64,000 nucleotides of DNA from Massilia eurypsychrophila (GTDB taxonomy: Bacteria; Pseudomonadota; Gammaproteobacteria; Burkholderiales; Burkholderiaceae_D), in the NCBI RefSeq assembly GCF_002760655.1, contig NZ_PDOC01000003.1, positions 410,840-474,839 on the forward strand. The letters are read 5' to 3'. A program made the translations under genes and the position numbers. Below are positions 36,195 through 44,462 of the stretch, piece after piece (positions within the stretch are counted from its first letter, which is position 1; each line of letters begins with the position of its first letter). The notes beneath the pieces were generated by a model. It was given only the letters and a program-made list of their open reading frames with translations, made no database searches and was not told where the DNA came from.

Positions 36195-37634
36195 ATGAAC
36201 CGCACACTGCGTCACACCTCCGCGCTCACCATCCTCGCCGCCAGCATGCTGGCCGCAAGCGCCTTCGCCGCCCCCCCCGGCAACGACCCCGCCGCTCTTG
36301 GGCAGATCCGCAATGCCGCGCTGAAAAGCGACTGGGCGCTCGAGCGCCTGGCCGACATGACGGACCTGATCGGACCGCGCCTGTCCGGATCGGCCGGCGC
36401 GGCAGCGGCGGTGACGCAGGTGGCCGACGCGATGCGCAAGCTGGGCGCCACCGTCACGCTGCAGCCGGTGAAGGTGCCGCATTGGGTGCGCGGCGCGGAG
36501 ACCGCATCGCTGGTCGAGTACGCCGGCCGTCCCGCCGGCGTCACGCAGCGCGTGGTGCTCACGGCGCTGGGCGGATCGGGCGCCACGCCGCAAGCCGGAT
36601 TGATAGCGCCGGTGATCGTGGTTCGTGATTTTGAAGAACTGAAGGCGCGCGCGGCAGAGGTAAAAGGGCGCATCGTGCTGTTCGACGTCGCTTTCGACCA
36701 GCAGATGGCCGAACGCGGACAGGCCGGCACGGCCTACGGCCAGGCGGTGATCTACCGTGGCGTGGGCACGCGCCTGGCAGCGCAGATGGGCGCGGCGGCG
36801 GTGCTGGTGCGCTCGGCCGGCGGCGCCGATTACCGCCTGCCGCACACTGGCGCCAGCGGGCTGCAGGACGGCGCGCGCATTCCGGCGGCGGCAGTATCGG
36901 CGGAAGACGCCATGCTGATGACGCGCCTGGCCGCGCGCGGCCCGCTCAGCATGCAGCTGATCTTGACGCCGCAGGTGCTGCCGGACGCCGACAGCTTCAA
37001 CGTCATCGCCGATTTCCCCGGCACCGACAAGGCCGATGAAATCGTCATCGTCTCGGGCCACCTCGATTCGTGGGACCTCGGCACCGGCGCCAACGACGAC
37101 GCCACCGGCGTTGTCACCGCGATGGCGGTGATCGACACGCTCAAGAAGCTCGACTTCCGGCCGCGCCGCACGATCCGCATGATCGCCTGGATGAACGAGG
37201 AAAACGGCGGCCGCGGGGGCGCCACCTACCTCGAGGCCAACAAGGCAAACGCCGCCAAGCACATCGCCGCGATCGAAAGCGACGAGGGCTCGGGCCGTGT
37301 GTTCGGCATGCGCACCAGTGTGGGCAACGAAGCGATGAAGCACTTTGCGCCGTTGAAGGCGGCGCTGCTGCCGATGCAGGCCGGGGCACTGCAGCGCGCC
37401 GATGCGCTGGGCATGGGCGACCTGCATGGACTGGAAGCGGCCGGCGTGCCGAGTTTCGCGCCGCTGATCGACGAGTCGACCTACTTCAACTATCACCACA
37501 CGCCGGCCGACACGTTCGACAAGGTCAAGCCGGAAGACCTGCGCCGCCATGTCGCCGTGATGGCGGTGACGACCTGGTACCTGGCCAACATGGAGCAGCC
37601 GATCGGCCGCGCCAACGTGCCGCCACGCCAGTAA
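36195..37634 (+). CDS. Exported M28-family metallopeptidase with PA insert
   Basis: A 479-residue aminopeptidase-like enzyme with a signal peptide ending ASAFAAPPGND. The di-zinc ligands are visible: SGHLDSWDLGTGANDDATG (His and Asp, about 288-305), MNEENGG (Glu pair), AIESDEGSG (Asp) and the final His in YHHTPADTFD. Between the N-terminus and the catalytic part lies a protease-associated domain (about 125-255). The family includes plasma glutamate carboxypeptidase-like proteins. Start chosen at ATG 36195 because it gives the signal peptide. A strong bidirectional terminator follows. Confidence 0.92.
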   Translation: MNRTLRHTSALTILAASMLAASAFAAPPGNDPAALGQIRNAALKSDWALERLADMTDLIGPRLSGSAGAAAAVTQVADAMRKLGATVTLQPVKVPHWVRGAETASLVEYAGRPAGVTQRVVLTALGGSGATPQAGLIAPVIVVRDFEELKARAAEVKGRIVLFDVAFDQQMAERGQAGTAYGQAVIYRGVGTRLAAQMGAAAVLVRSAGGADYRLPHTGASGLQDGARIPAAAVSAEDAMLMTRLAARGPLSMQLILTPQVLPDADSFNVIADFPGTDKADEIVIVSGHLDSWDLGTGANDDATGVVTAMAVIDTLKKLDFRPRRTIRMIAWMNEENGGRGGATYLEANKANAAKHIAAIESDEGSGRVFGMRTSVGNEAMKHFAPLKAALLPMQAGALQRADALGMGDLHGLEAAGVPSFAPLIDESTYFNYHHTPADTFDKVKPEDLRRHVAVMAVTTWYLANMEQPIGRANVPPRQ

Positions 37635-37680
37635 GTTGAGAACTTTCCACGGTCTTGAAGCTACGTCATATCTTTGGCAC

Positions 37681-37710
37681 AAAAAAACCCGGCGCATGGC
37701 CGGGTTTTTT
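37681..37710. terminator. Bidirectional intrinsic terminator
   Basis: AAAAAACCCGGC and GCCGGGTTTTTT around a short CAT-type loop form a strong stem with A-run and T-run on either side. It serves the M28 gene (plus) and the small membrane protein gene (minus) that converge here. Confidence 0.92.
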
Positions 37711-37730
37711 CTTCTGCGCCCAACCGGTTA

Positions 37731-37922
37731 CTACAGGTTCAGTTTTGGCAGGTAGCCGCCTGGGATGATGCCGAATACCGACAGCACGATCAGGATCAGC
37801 AAGATGATGAAGAGCACACGGACGATCTGGGCAACCGGAGCCGGCAGTGGCAGCAGGCTGACCAGCCACCAGATGAGCCCGAAGATGACGAGATAGACGA
37901 TGAGGCTGATTAGTATGTTCAT
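37731..37922 (-). CDS. 63-residue Thivi_2564-like membrane protein
   Basis: A 63-residue protein with two hydrophobic helices (ISLIVYLVIFGLIWWLVSLL and VRVLFIILLILIVLSVFGII) and a short Pro/Gly end. It matches the small Thivi_2564 family in size and pattern (family recalled, not searched). ATG 37922 is preceded by GGGGA. The family has no known function. Confidence 0.75.
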   Translation of the reverse strand: MNILISLIVYLVIFGLIWWLVSLLPLPAPVAQIVRVLFIILLILIVLSVFGIIPGGYLPKLNL

Positions 37923-38054
37923 ATTTTTTTCCCCTACAGCTGTGGATGACGAATTGTCGAGCGACAGGTGGACAATATCGCAAACCCGATTTCTCGACTG
38001 TTCGGTAGGGCACATAGACTGCGGGCAACCGAACGCCCGCGGCAAAATGAACCG

Positions 38055-38426
38055 CTATTCGTCGGCGACCCGACGGATTGCGCGGGCGCGCCCATGGAAA
38101 GGGCGGCCATACATGGTCTGGATGCCGCTGGTGAAGTTCTGCCCCCACACCAGTTGCGAGCGCGCTTCGGACGGTTCGGAAGACCAGTACCAGACGCGGT
38201 GAAACTGCTCCCTCAGGTTGGCGAACAGCAGCGACAGTTCGCGCCGGGTCGGCAGCTCGCCGCCGCTGAAGGCGGCCCATTCGCGCGCGGCGGCCCAGGT
38301 GACGTCCTGGGCGTCGCCCGGCAGCAACACGACGTGATGATCCGGCGCGCCGTTTTTCCCGAGGATCATCCCCGCGTAATGCTCTCCGTCCTTCAAGCTT
38401 GCCCTGACTGGATCGTACCTGCTCAT
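38055..38426 (-). CDS. DUF1566-type protein
   Basis: A 123-residue protein with a DUF1566/Lcl-like segment: VTWAAAREWAAFSGGELPTR, then FHRVWYWSSEPSEARSQLVW and AIRRV. These match the W/A-x-x-W, LPT and W-S-S-x-E features of the family. Such small single-domain versions are common in bacteria and phage genomes and have no known function. No phage genes are near. It is divergent from arsB. Confidence 0.8.
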   Translation of the reverse strand: MSRYDPVRASLKDGEHYAGMILGKNGAPDHHVVLLPGDAQDVTWAAAREWAAFSGGELPTRRELSLLFANLREQFHRVWYWSSEPSEARSQLVWGQNFTSGIQTMYGRPFHGRARAIRRVADE

Positions 38427-38544
38427 TCGCCCTCCCTGGAAGCTCGCACCTAGCAGTTAAGACCCGCGCGCGAAGGCTAAGTTGCCGTGTTTCTGACGGC
38501 GCGAGCGAAAAAGGCGTTGCACCGCGATCGGCTGGCTTTCGCCT

Positions 38545-38550
38545 TATAAT
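38545..38550 (+). promoter_or_regulatory. Likely -10 element for the arsB-like gene
   Basis: TATAAT lies 70 bases upstream of the start in the 193-base gap between divergent genes. No ArsR-type operator was recognised. Confidence 0.4.
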
Positions 38551-38619
38551 TTCATCCCTTTCCGAAATTATGGAAGTTGCAATGGTCCCCGTCGGCGGCC
38601 TCGTCACTCCAACCGCCGA

Positions 38620-39900
38620 ATGATCACTGCACTCGCCATATTTATCGCCACGCTGGTCCTCGTCATCTGGCAGCCGCGCGGACTCGGCATTGGCTGCAGC
38701 GCCTCGCTCGGCGCGATCGCCGCCTTGCTGGCCGGCGTCATCGAGGTGTCCGACATTGCCGTCGTGTGGCACATCGTGTGGAACGCCACCGCCACCTTCA
38801 TCGCCATCATCATTACCAGCCTGCTGCTTGACCAGGCCGGCTTCTTCCAGTGGGCCGCGCTGCACATGGCCCGCTTGGGCGGCGGCAGCGGCCGCAAGCT
38901 GTTCGTGCTGATGGTGCTGCTCGGCGCGGCGGTGTCGGCGCTGTTCGCCAACGATGGCGCGGCGCTGATCCTCACGCCGATCGTCATCGCCATGCTGATC
39001 GAGCTGCGTTTTTCGGCGAAGGCGACGCTGGCCTTCGTCATGGCCGCCGGCTTCATTGCCGACACCGCCAGCCTGCCGCTGGTGGTGTCGAACCTGGTCA
39101 ATATCGTCTCGGCCGACTATTTCGGTGTCAGCTTTGGCCGCTACGCCGCGGTGATGGCGCCGGTGAACGTGGTGTCGGTGGCCGCCACGCTGGCCGTGCT
39201 GCTGCTGTTCTTCCGCCACGACATCCCGAAAGACTACGACGTCAAGCAGATCAAGCAGCCGCGCCTGGCGATTCGCGACCAGGCCACCTTCACCGCCGGT
39301 TGGTGGGTGCTGGGCCTGCTGCTGGTCGGTTTTTTCGGGCTCGAACCGCGCGGCGTGCCGATCAGCGCCACCGCCGCCGCCGGCGCCGCCGTGCTGTTCG
39401 TCATCGCCGCGCGCGGCCAAGTGATCGCCACGCGCGAGGTGATCCGGCACGCGCCGTGGCAAATCGTCGTGTTCTCGCTCGGCATGTACATGGTGGTGTA
39501 CGGGTTGCGCAACGCCGGCCTGACTGCCGCGCTGACGCAGCTGCTCGATGCTTGCGCGCAGTACGGCGTGTGGGGCGCGGCGATGGGCACCGGCATCATC
39601 ACGGCGCTGCTGTCGTCGATCATGAACAACCTGCCGACCGTGCTGATCGGCGCGCTGTCGATCGATGCCACCGCCACCAGCGGCGCGGTGCGCGAAGCGA
39701 TGATATTCGCCAACGTCATCGGCAGCGACCTCGGCCCGAAGATCACGCCGATCGGCAGCCTGGCCACCTTGCTATGGCTGCACGTGTTGTCGAGCAAGGG
39801 CATCACGATCACCTGGGGTTATTACTTCCGCGTCGGCATCGTGCTGACCTTGCCGGTGCTGCTCCTGACACTCGCGGCGCTGGCGCTGCGGCTACAATAG
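38620..39900 (+). CDS. arsB: ArsB-type arsenite efflux permease
   Basis: A 426-residue inner-membrane permease of the ArsB/NhaD superfamily, with about twelve spans and the ArsB-like signature [20 protein letters not shown] near residue 108 and [13 protein letters not shown] near 330. Length fits ArsB (about 429). It exports arsenite or antimonite using membrane potential. The usual partners arsR, arsC and arsA are absent, so it is either constitutively expressed or controlled from elsewhere. Start ATG 38620 has a weak ribosome site. Confidence 0.88.
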   Translation: MITALAIFIATLVLVIWQPRGLGIGCSASLGAIAALLAGVIEVSDIAVVWHIVWNATATFIAIIITSLLLDQAGFFQWAALHMARLGGGSGRKLFVLMVLLGAAVSALFANDGAALILTPIVIAMLIELRFSAKATLAFVMAAGFIADTASLPLVVSNLVNIVSADYFGVSFGRYAAVMAPVNVVSVAATLAVLLLFFRHDIPKDYDVKQIKQPRLAIRDQATFTAGWWVLGLLLVGFFGLEPRGVPISATAAAGAAVLFVIAARGQVIATREVIRHAPWQIVVFSLGMYMVVYGLRNAGLTAALTQLLDACAQYGVWGAAMGTGIITALLSSIMNNLPTVLIGALSIDATATSGAVREAMIFANVIGSDLGPKITPIGSLATLLWLHVLSSKGITITWGYYFRVGIVLTLPVLLLTLAALALRLQ

Positions 39901-39924
39901 GGCGCATCGCGCAGGAGGCTCGCA

Positions 39925-40473
39925 GTGGATACCCATCTCGTCTGTACCATCGGCCATTCGACCCGTCCGATCGACGAGTTCATCGGCCTGCTTCAGCTGC
40001 ACGACGTGCAGTGCGTGCTCGACGTTCGCACGGTGCCGAAGTCGCGCCACAACCCGCAATTTAACCGCGATAACTTGCCGGGCTCGCTGGCGGCGGCCGG
40101 CATCGGCTACCGCCACATCGCCGGCCTTGGCGGGCTGCGCCATGCGCGCGCCGACTCGCCCAACAGCGGCTGGCGCAACGCGTCGTTTCGCGGCTACGCC
40201 GATTACATGCAGACGGTGGACTTTGACGACAACATTGATGCGCTGATTGAGCTGGCGCGTGCATCGCGTTGCGTGCTGATGTGCGCCGAAGCGGTACCGT
40301 GGCGTTGCCATCGCTCGATGGTGGCGGATGCGCTGGTGGTGCGCGGCGTGCCGGTCGAGCACATCATTACAGGCGCGAAACGCAAGCCGCATGTGTTGAC
40401 CCCGTTCGCGGTGGTAGAGGGAACCCGGATCACCTATCCGCCGCAGCCGCAGGGGGCAACCGCAGGGGTCTGA
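39925..40473 (+). CDS. DUF488-family protein
   Basis: A 182-residue protein of the DUF488 family with the typical start CTIGHSTRPIDEFIGLL, VLDVRTVPKSRHNPQFN, and the Cys-rich catalytic-like motif LMCAEAVPWRCHRSMVADAL. GTG start at 39925 with a perfect AGGAGG ribosome site. Function is unknown. Its last codons run into a REP-like palindrome (40465-40501), which supplies the tail of the protein. Confidence 0.88.
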   Translation: MDTHLVCTIGHSTRPIDEFIGLLQLHDVQCVLDVRTVPKSRHNPQFNRDNLPGSLAAAGIGYRHIAGLGGLRHARADSPNSGWRNASFRGYADYMQTVDFDDNIDALIELARASRCVLMCAEAVPWRCHRSMVADALVVRGVPVEHIITGAKRKPHVLTPFAVVEGTRITYPPQPQGATAGV

Positions 40474-40501
40474 CCCGGTTTTGCTGTCAGGGCCAGACCC
40501 C
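40465..40501. repeat. 37-bp REP-like palindromic repeat, copy 1
   Basis: GGGGTCTGACCC and GGGCCAGACCCC flank a 13-base centre and form an imperfect stem. The reverse complement matches the element at 55481-55517 at 33 of 37 positions. It overlaps the last three codons of the DUF488 gene. Confidence 0.75.
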
Positions 40502-40629
40502 GGAGTCGGCGGCGCCAAGACTGTGCGGCGGCAAGCGGACGAGCAAATAAACCTGTCTGCTCTGGTTGCATGCCGATCCTTGCTTGCCTATGCTGGTTCC
40601 TGCATGTTAATCACTGGATGGAGGATGTC

Positions 40630-40908
40630 ATGGGCCTCAGGAGCACCGTCCTCGCGACGGCTTTTGTATTCATGGGCGGTTGCGCCCAGACCGGCAGCGT
40701 CAGGCCGCCGCCGCAGGCAGATGAAATCTACGCGCCCGATGCTGGGGTAACTTCGAGCGGTGCATCGACGTCAGGCCAGACGAACGCCGGCAGCGGCGAG
40801 CGCTCCCGCGAGGAAGTGCACGCCGAGGCGGTGGAGGCGGTCAGGAATCACAAGTCGACGCTGATGGATGAACTGGAGTGGTTCAATCCGTTCGTCAAGG
40901 GACGTTGA
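40630..40908 (+). CDS. Small lipoprotein with DUF4148-like tail
   Basis: A 92-residue predicted lipoprotein: signal peptide LRSTVLATAFVFMGGC (Cys near 17), Pro/Ser/Gly-rich linker, and a C-terminal helix (SREEVHAEAVEAVRNHKSTL) that resembles the DUF4148 repeat of exported Burkholderiales proteins. Start chosen at ATG 40630 with GGAGG five bases upstream; an in-frame ATG lies at 40618. A perfect terminator follows the stop. Confidence 0.65.
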   Translation: MGLRSTVLATAFVFMGGCAQTGSVRPPPQADEIYAPDAGVTSSGASTSGQTNAGSGERSREEVHAEAVEAVRNHKSTLMDELEWFNPFVKGR

Positions 40909-40912
40909 AAAA

Positions 40913-40940
40913 AAAGCGTCACGATCGCTCGTGACGCTTT
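40913..40940. terminator. Perfect 12-bp stem terminator
   Basis: AAAGCGTCACGA and TCGTGACGCTTT pair perfectly around TCGC, with an A-run on the left. It lies between the lipoprotein gene and the convergent S9 peptidase gene and can serve both, best the minus strand. Confidence 0.88.
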
Positions 40941-40964
40941 GGACGCGACCAGGTGTTCGCGCTT

Positions 40965-42995
40965 TTAAGGCTTCTCAGCCTTCAGGTGTTTGTCGAGAAA
41001 TGCTTCCACTTTGCGCGCGAAGTCGACTTGCGTGCTGACCTGGCGGAAGCCGTGCGCCTCGTTGGAATAGGTAACCCATTCCGGCGGGTGTCCAGCTTTG
41101 ATCAGCGCAGAACGAAGTCGCTCGCCGTGCTCGATCGGCACGCGCATGTCGCTTTCTCCGAATGCCAGCAACAGCGGCGCCTTGATGTCCCAGGCGCGCA
41201 TCAGTGGCGAATTATCCGCGAGCATTTTAGCGTCCTTGTCGACATCGCCGATCAGCTGCGGCAGCATGTAGCGGCGGCTGCCATCGTCGAGATCGTCGAT
41301 GACGTTCCAGGCACCCTTCAGCAGCAAGGAAGGATCGGTGACGGCCAGCCAGGCCACCCCGCACTTGTAGAGCTCGGGGTGACGGACCAGTCCCATCAAG
41401 GTGCTGTAACCGCCGTAACTTGCGCCGGCGATACAAGCCTTGTTGCTGGCCAGCCCTTGCTTTTGCGCCCAAAGCAGCGCATCGGCCACATCGTCTTGCA
41501 TCGCCTGGCCCCATTGCTTCCAGCCGGCGCGGTAATGGGCATAGCCATAGCCGGTACTGCCGCGGAATTCCGGGCTGATCACCAAATAGCCGCGCGAGGC
41601 GAGAAACTGCTGCATGCCTTCCCATTCCCAGTCGCCCTCGCGGATCCACGGTCCCCCGTGCACCAGCACGACGGTAGGCGCCGGCTGACCGGCCTTCACT
41701 CCCGCCGGTTGGGTTACCCAGACAGGCAGATCACGCCCATCGCGCGCCTTGATGCGGTGCATCGAGACACGGCTCATGCGCTGCGGGTCGATCTCGTCCT
41801 GAACAGCGCCGACCAGATTCCATTTCTTGCTGACGGACTCATAATGGAACAGCTTGCCCGGATCGCGGTCCGAGAAAGAGCGAACCAGCAACACCGCTTC
41901 ATCGGCGCCGCAACGGCGGCAACTGATGCGATTGACGCGGCCGGGCAACTGGGCGTCGACCATCGCCTGTGCGCGCTTCATGCCTTCGTCGTACCAGATT
42001 GTTTGCTCGGCATCGGTGATCAAGCGTACGCCGAGCGGACCAGCGCCGGGGCGTCCCTCGACCAGTGAACCGCGGAAGTCAAAACCCGGCGTCTCGAGCA
42101 ATGGCGTAGCGCTCGGCTTGCCAGTTTTGAAGTCGAACTTGCTCAACACGGAATAGCCGGACTGGTCGGTATGGGTCACATACAGATTGCCGATATCGTC
42201 GACTCCCACGGGCGTGAACTTCGCCTCCAGCACCTTGTCTTGCGTCAGTTCGCTCCATTTCTTCTCGCCGGGGCCACGCCAGCTTGTCGCTTCCACGCCA
42301 TTATGGCTGGTGTATGCAACGCGCGGCTCCGCCGCGGTGTCGAAGTCCCAGGCGACAACGTGGCTGATCGGCTCCACGTCCATGATGCGGGTGCGTCCGG
42401 TGCGGACATTAATCCATTTTGGCCAAACGCTTGTCATCGATTTGTGATCGAAATACATTTCGCCGATGACGACTTCATCGGGCCTGATGCCGGGTTGCTG
42501 CTCAGGTACCGCCAACAAAGTGTGATTCCACTTCAGCAGGCGACCGTCTAATGAGTTGGTGCTGCCGTCGCGGCTGACCAATGTGCGCGGCTGAGTGCCG
42601 TCCGCGTTTACCGAGAACAAGCCACGGGCAAAATATCTGTCTTCGCCGCTGCCGTCCTGCAAGTCAACGGCGCTATACACCAGGCGGTCGTCGCCGACCC
42701 ATTCAAACTGGGTGATATCTGCATCGGAAAACGTAGCGGCGCGGTTCGCCTTCGGGGTGCCGCCGGCCAGGTCGATCACCACCAGCCCGACGCGCTTATC
42801 GCCGCGGGAAGTCGATATGGCGATCTTGGTGCCGGACGGCGACAGCTTGGCGCTCAGCACGGCAGGGCGCTGAAAGAAGTGTTCGACCGGGGTCTGCTCT
42901 GGCGCAGACTGCGCGTGGGCCGCCAAGGGGGGAATTGCGAGCAGCGCCGCACACGCTGCCGCGAACGGCAAGCGAACACTCAACTTGTGAAGCAT
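40965..42995 (-). CDS. Exported S9-family prolyl oligopeptidase-like peptidase
   Basis: A 676-residue protein with a signal peptide ending PPLAAHAQSAP. The first 400 residues form a beta-propeller-like domain (SPSGTKIAISTSRG, LFSVNADGTQPR). The C-terminal alpha/beta-hydrolase carries VLVHGGPWIREGDW, the nucleophile in GASYGGYST, Asp in FGESDMRVP and His in NEAHGFR. The family (dipeptidyl peptidase/acylaminoacyl peptidase type) cleaves short peptides in the periplasm. It stands alone between a terminator and a non-coding region. Confidence 0.93.
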   Translation of the reverse strand: MLHKLSVRLPFAAACAALLAIPPLAAHAQSAPEQTPVEHFFQRPAVLSAKLSPSGTKIAISTSRGDKRVGLVVIDLAGGTPKANRAATFSDADITQFEWVGDDRLVYSAVDLQDGSGEDRYFARGLFSVNADGTQPRTLVSRDGSTNSLDGRLLKWNHTLLAVPEQQPGIRPDEVVIGEMYFDHKSMTSVWPKWINVRTGRTRIMDVEPISHVVAWDFDTAAEPRVAYTSHNGVEATSWRGPGEKKWSELTQDKVLEAKFTPVGVDDIGNLYVTHTDQSGYSVLSKFDFKTGKPSATPLLETPGFDFRGSLVEGRPGAGPLGVRLITDAEQTIWYDEGMKRAQAMVDAQLPGRVNRISCRRCGADEAVLLVRSFSDRDPGKLFHYESVSKKWNLVGAVQDEIDPQRMSRVSMHRIKARDGRDLPVWVTQPAGVKAGQPAPTVVLVHGGPWIREGDWEWEGMQQFLASRGYLVISPEFRGSTGYGYAHYRAGWKQWGQAMQDDVADALLWAQKQGLASNKACIAGASYGGYSTLMGLVRHPELYKCGVAWLAVTDPSLLLKGAWNVIDDLDDGSRRYMLPQLIGDVDKDAKMLADNSPLMRAWDIKAPLLLAFGESDMRVPIEHGERLRSALIKAGHPPEWVTYSNEAHGFRQVSTQVDFARKVEAFLDKHLKAEKP

Positions 42996-43330
42996 ATGGA
43001 TCAGCCCTTCTGTTTGATGTTAAAAACTGGCATCCATCTGCTTATCGTCGCATCTAGATTAGCGGCCTCACGTTGAAAACCGAATTCTTCCGCAAGCGTT
43101 CAATATCGCATTCAATCGTATTATTTATGCAAAATTACGTTTACGCAAGCATTGCTTATCGTTGTATCTTTTGCGCAGCAGCGCGCATGGCCAGGGCGTG
43201 AATCGCCAATGCGGAGGATGGTTAAGGTGACCGAATTTTTAGGGGCGGTGAGACGTTTCGAGCCAGACGCGGCTTGACGTGGTGGGCCAGGAGGGGTCAT
43301 TCGATGGCGTAAGCCAAGTTTGCTGAGGTT
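42996..43330. other. 335-base stretch without a recognised gene
   Basis: This AT-richer gap holds the upstream region of the S9 peptidase gene and ends at the tRNA. I see no conserved reading frame with a ribosome site, no integrase and no att-like repeat of the tRNA 3' end. Confidence 0.6.
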
Positions 43331-43417
43331 TGGTGCCCGGGACCGGAATCGAACCGGTACGCCATTTCTGACACGAGATTTTAAGTCTCGGGTGTCTACC
43401 AGTTTCACCACCCGGGC
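43331..43417 (-). tRNA. tRNA-Leu (anticodon UAA)
   Basis: The minus strand folds as an 87-base class II tRNA. GCCCGGG (5' acceptor) pairs with CCCGGGC before an encoded ACCA end. The anticodon stem CGAGA/TCTCG holds loop CTTAAAA, so the anticodon is TAA. A variable arm (TGTCAGAAATGGCG) and T-arm with GGTTCGATTCC follow. The long variable arm and anticodon identify tRNA-Leu(UAA). Confidence 0.97.
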
Positions 43418-43667
43418 AACGGGCGAGATTCTAGCACAGGGAGCGGGTTCGCTGGCTTCGACATGGTGCATCTTTGATCCGATAAATGGCGTCCCCCGCG
43501 TGCTCGGGGAAGACGGTCTCCGGGCTAACAGCCCAGGCGCCGCCGCCGTCGCGCTAACCGCCTTCCCGGGTGTCACCCCAACTTGCTTTGGCCGTCGCCA
43601 CGGATGGTGTAGCATTCGTGGCGGCGTGCCGGCGGTCCCGGTGCGCCTGTACATCCAAGGACAAGAA

Positions 43668-44432
43668 TTGAATATCACTATTAACGAAGAACTGCGTTCG
43701 TTTATCGACCCGCTCACCGCCAATGAATCCGCCGCGCTCGAACGCAGCCTGCTGGCCGAAGGCTGCCGCGATGCGCTCGTGCTGTGGGGCGAAACGCTGA
43801 TCGATGGTCACAACCGCTACGACATCTGTACCCGCCACGGCATCGAATTTCGCACCGTTCAGAACACCACTTTCAGTTCGCTCGACGACGTCATGCTGTG
43901 GATGATCGACAACCACCTGGCGCGCCGCAGCGTGTCGGACTACCAGCGTGGCGTGCTTGCGCTGCGCAAGAAGGACATCGTCACCGCGCGCGTGGCGCAG
44001 CGCGCTGCGGCGGAGCCGGAAGCCGACGCCGCCCCAGAGGCGGCACCGCAGTCGCCGCCGTGGAATACGCGCGAAGACGTCGCCAAGGCGGCGCGCGTGT
44101 CGAGCAATACCATCAGCCAGATCGAACGGATCCAGAAGGCGGCCACGCCGCAGCTGGTGGAAGCGGTGCGCGCCGGGACGATCTCGATCAACGCCGCCGC
44201 CAACGTCGCCTCGCTGCCGCCTTCCGAACAGATCGTCGCGGTGGCCGGCGGACGCAAGGAGCTGCAGCTGGCCGCGCGCCAGGTGCGCGAACAGAAGGCC
44301 GGCAGCCGCCCGCCAAAAGAGACGCCCGCCGATGAAGCGGCCGACCTTCGCGCGCAGGTCGCCGCGCTGCGCGACAAGGTCGACGCACTCCAACTCGAAA
44401 ACGCCGCGCTGAAACAACAGCTGGGCCTCTAG
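43668..44432 (+). CDS. ParB-like nuclease-domain protein with C-terminal coiled coil
   Basis: About 254 residues from a TTG start at 43668, which has AAGGA eight bases upstream; a GTG at 43641 is possible. Residues 1-75 are ParB-N-like (NEELRSFIDPLTANESAALE, DALVLWGETLIDGHNRY). An Ala/Glu-rich linker follows, then a KorB/helix-turn-helix-like part (VAKAARVSSNTISQIERIQK, about 138-157). The end is a coiled coil (DLRAQVAALRDKVDALQLEN). Such proteins occur on chromosomes and mobile elements; without a ParA neighbour this is unlikely to be a partition protein. The tRNA upstream could mark an old insertion, but no integrase is left. Confidence 0.75.
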   Translation: MNITINEELRSFIDPLTANESAALERSLLAEGCRDALVLWGETLIDGHNRYDICTRHGIEFRTVQNTTFSSLDDVMLWMIDNHLARRSVSDYQRGVLALRKKDIVTARVAQRAAAEPEADAAPEAAPQSPPWNTREDVAKAARVSSNTISQIERIQKAATPQLVEAVRAGTISINAAANVASLPPSEQIVAVAGGRKELQLAARQVREQKAGSRPPKETPADEAADLRAQVAALRDKVDALQLENAALKQQLGL

Positions 44433-44462
44433 GCCACACCCCACACCAGGAGTAAAGTCCGC

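Noticed and set aside
43331-43667. tRNA-Leu as attachment site of an integrated element with the ParB-like gene
   Set aside because: No integrase gene and no duplicated tRNA 3' end were found on either side.
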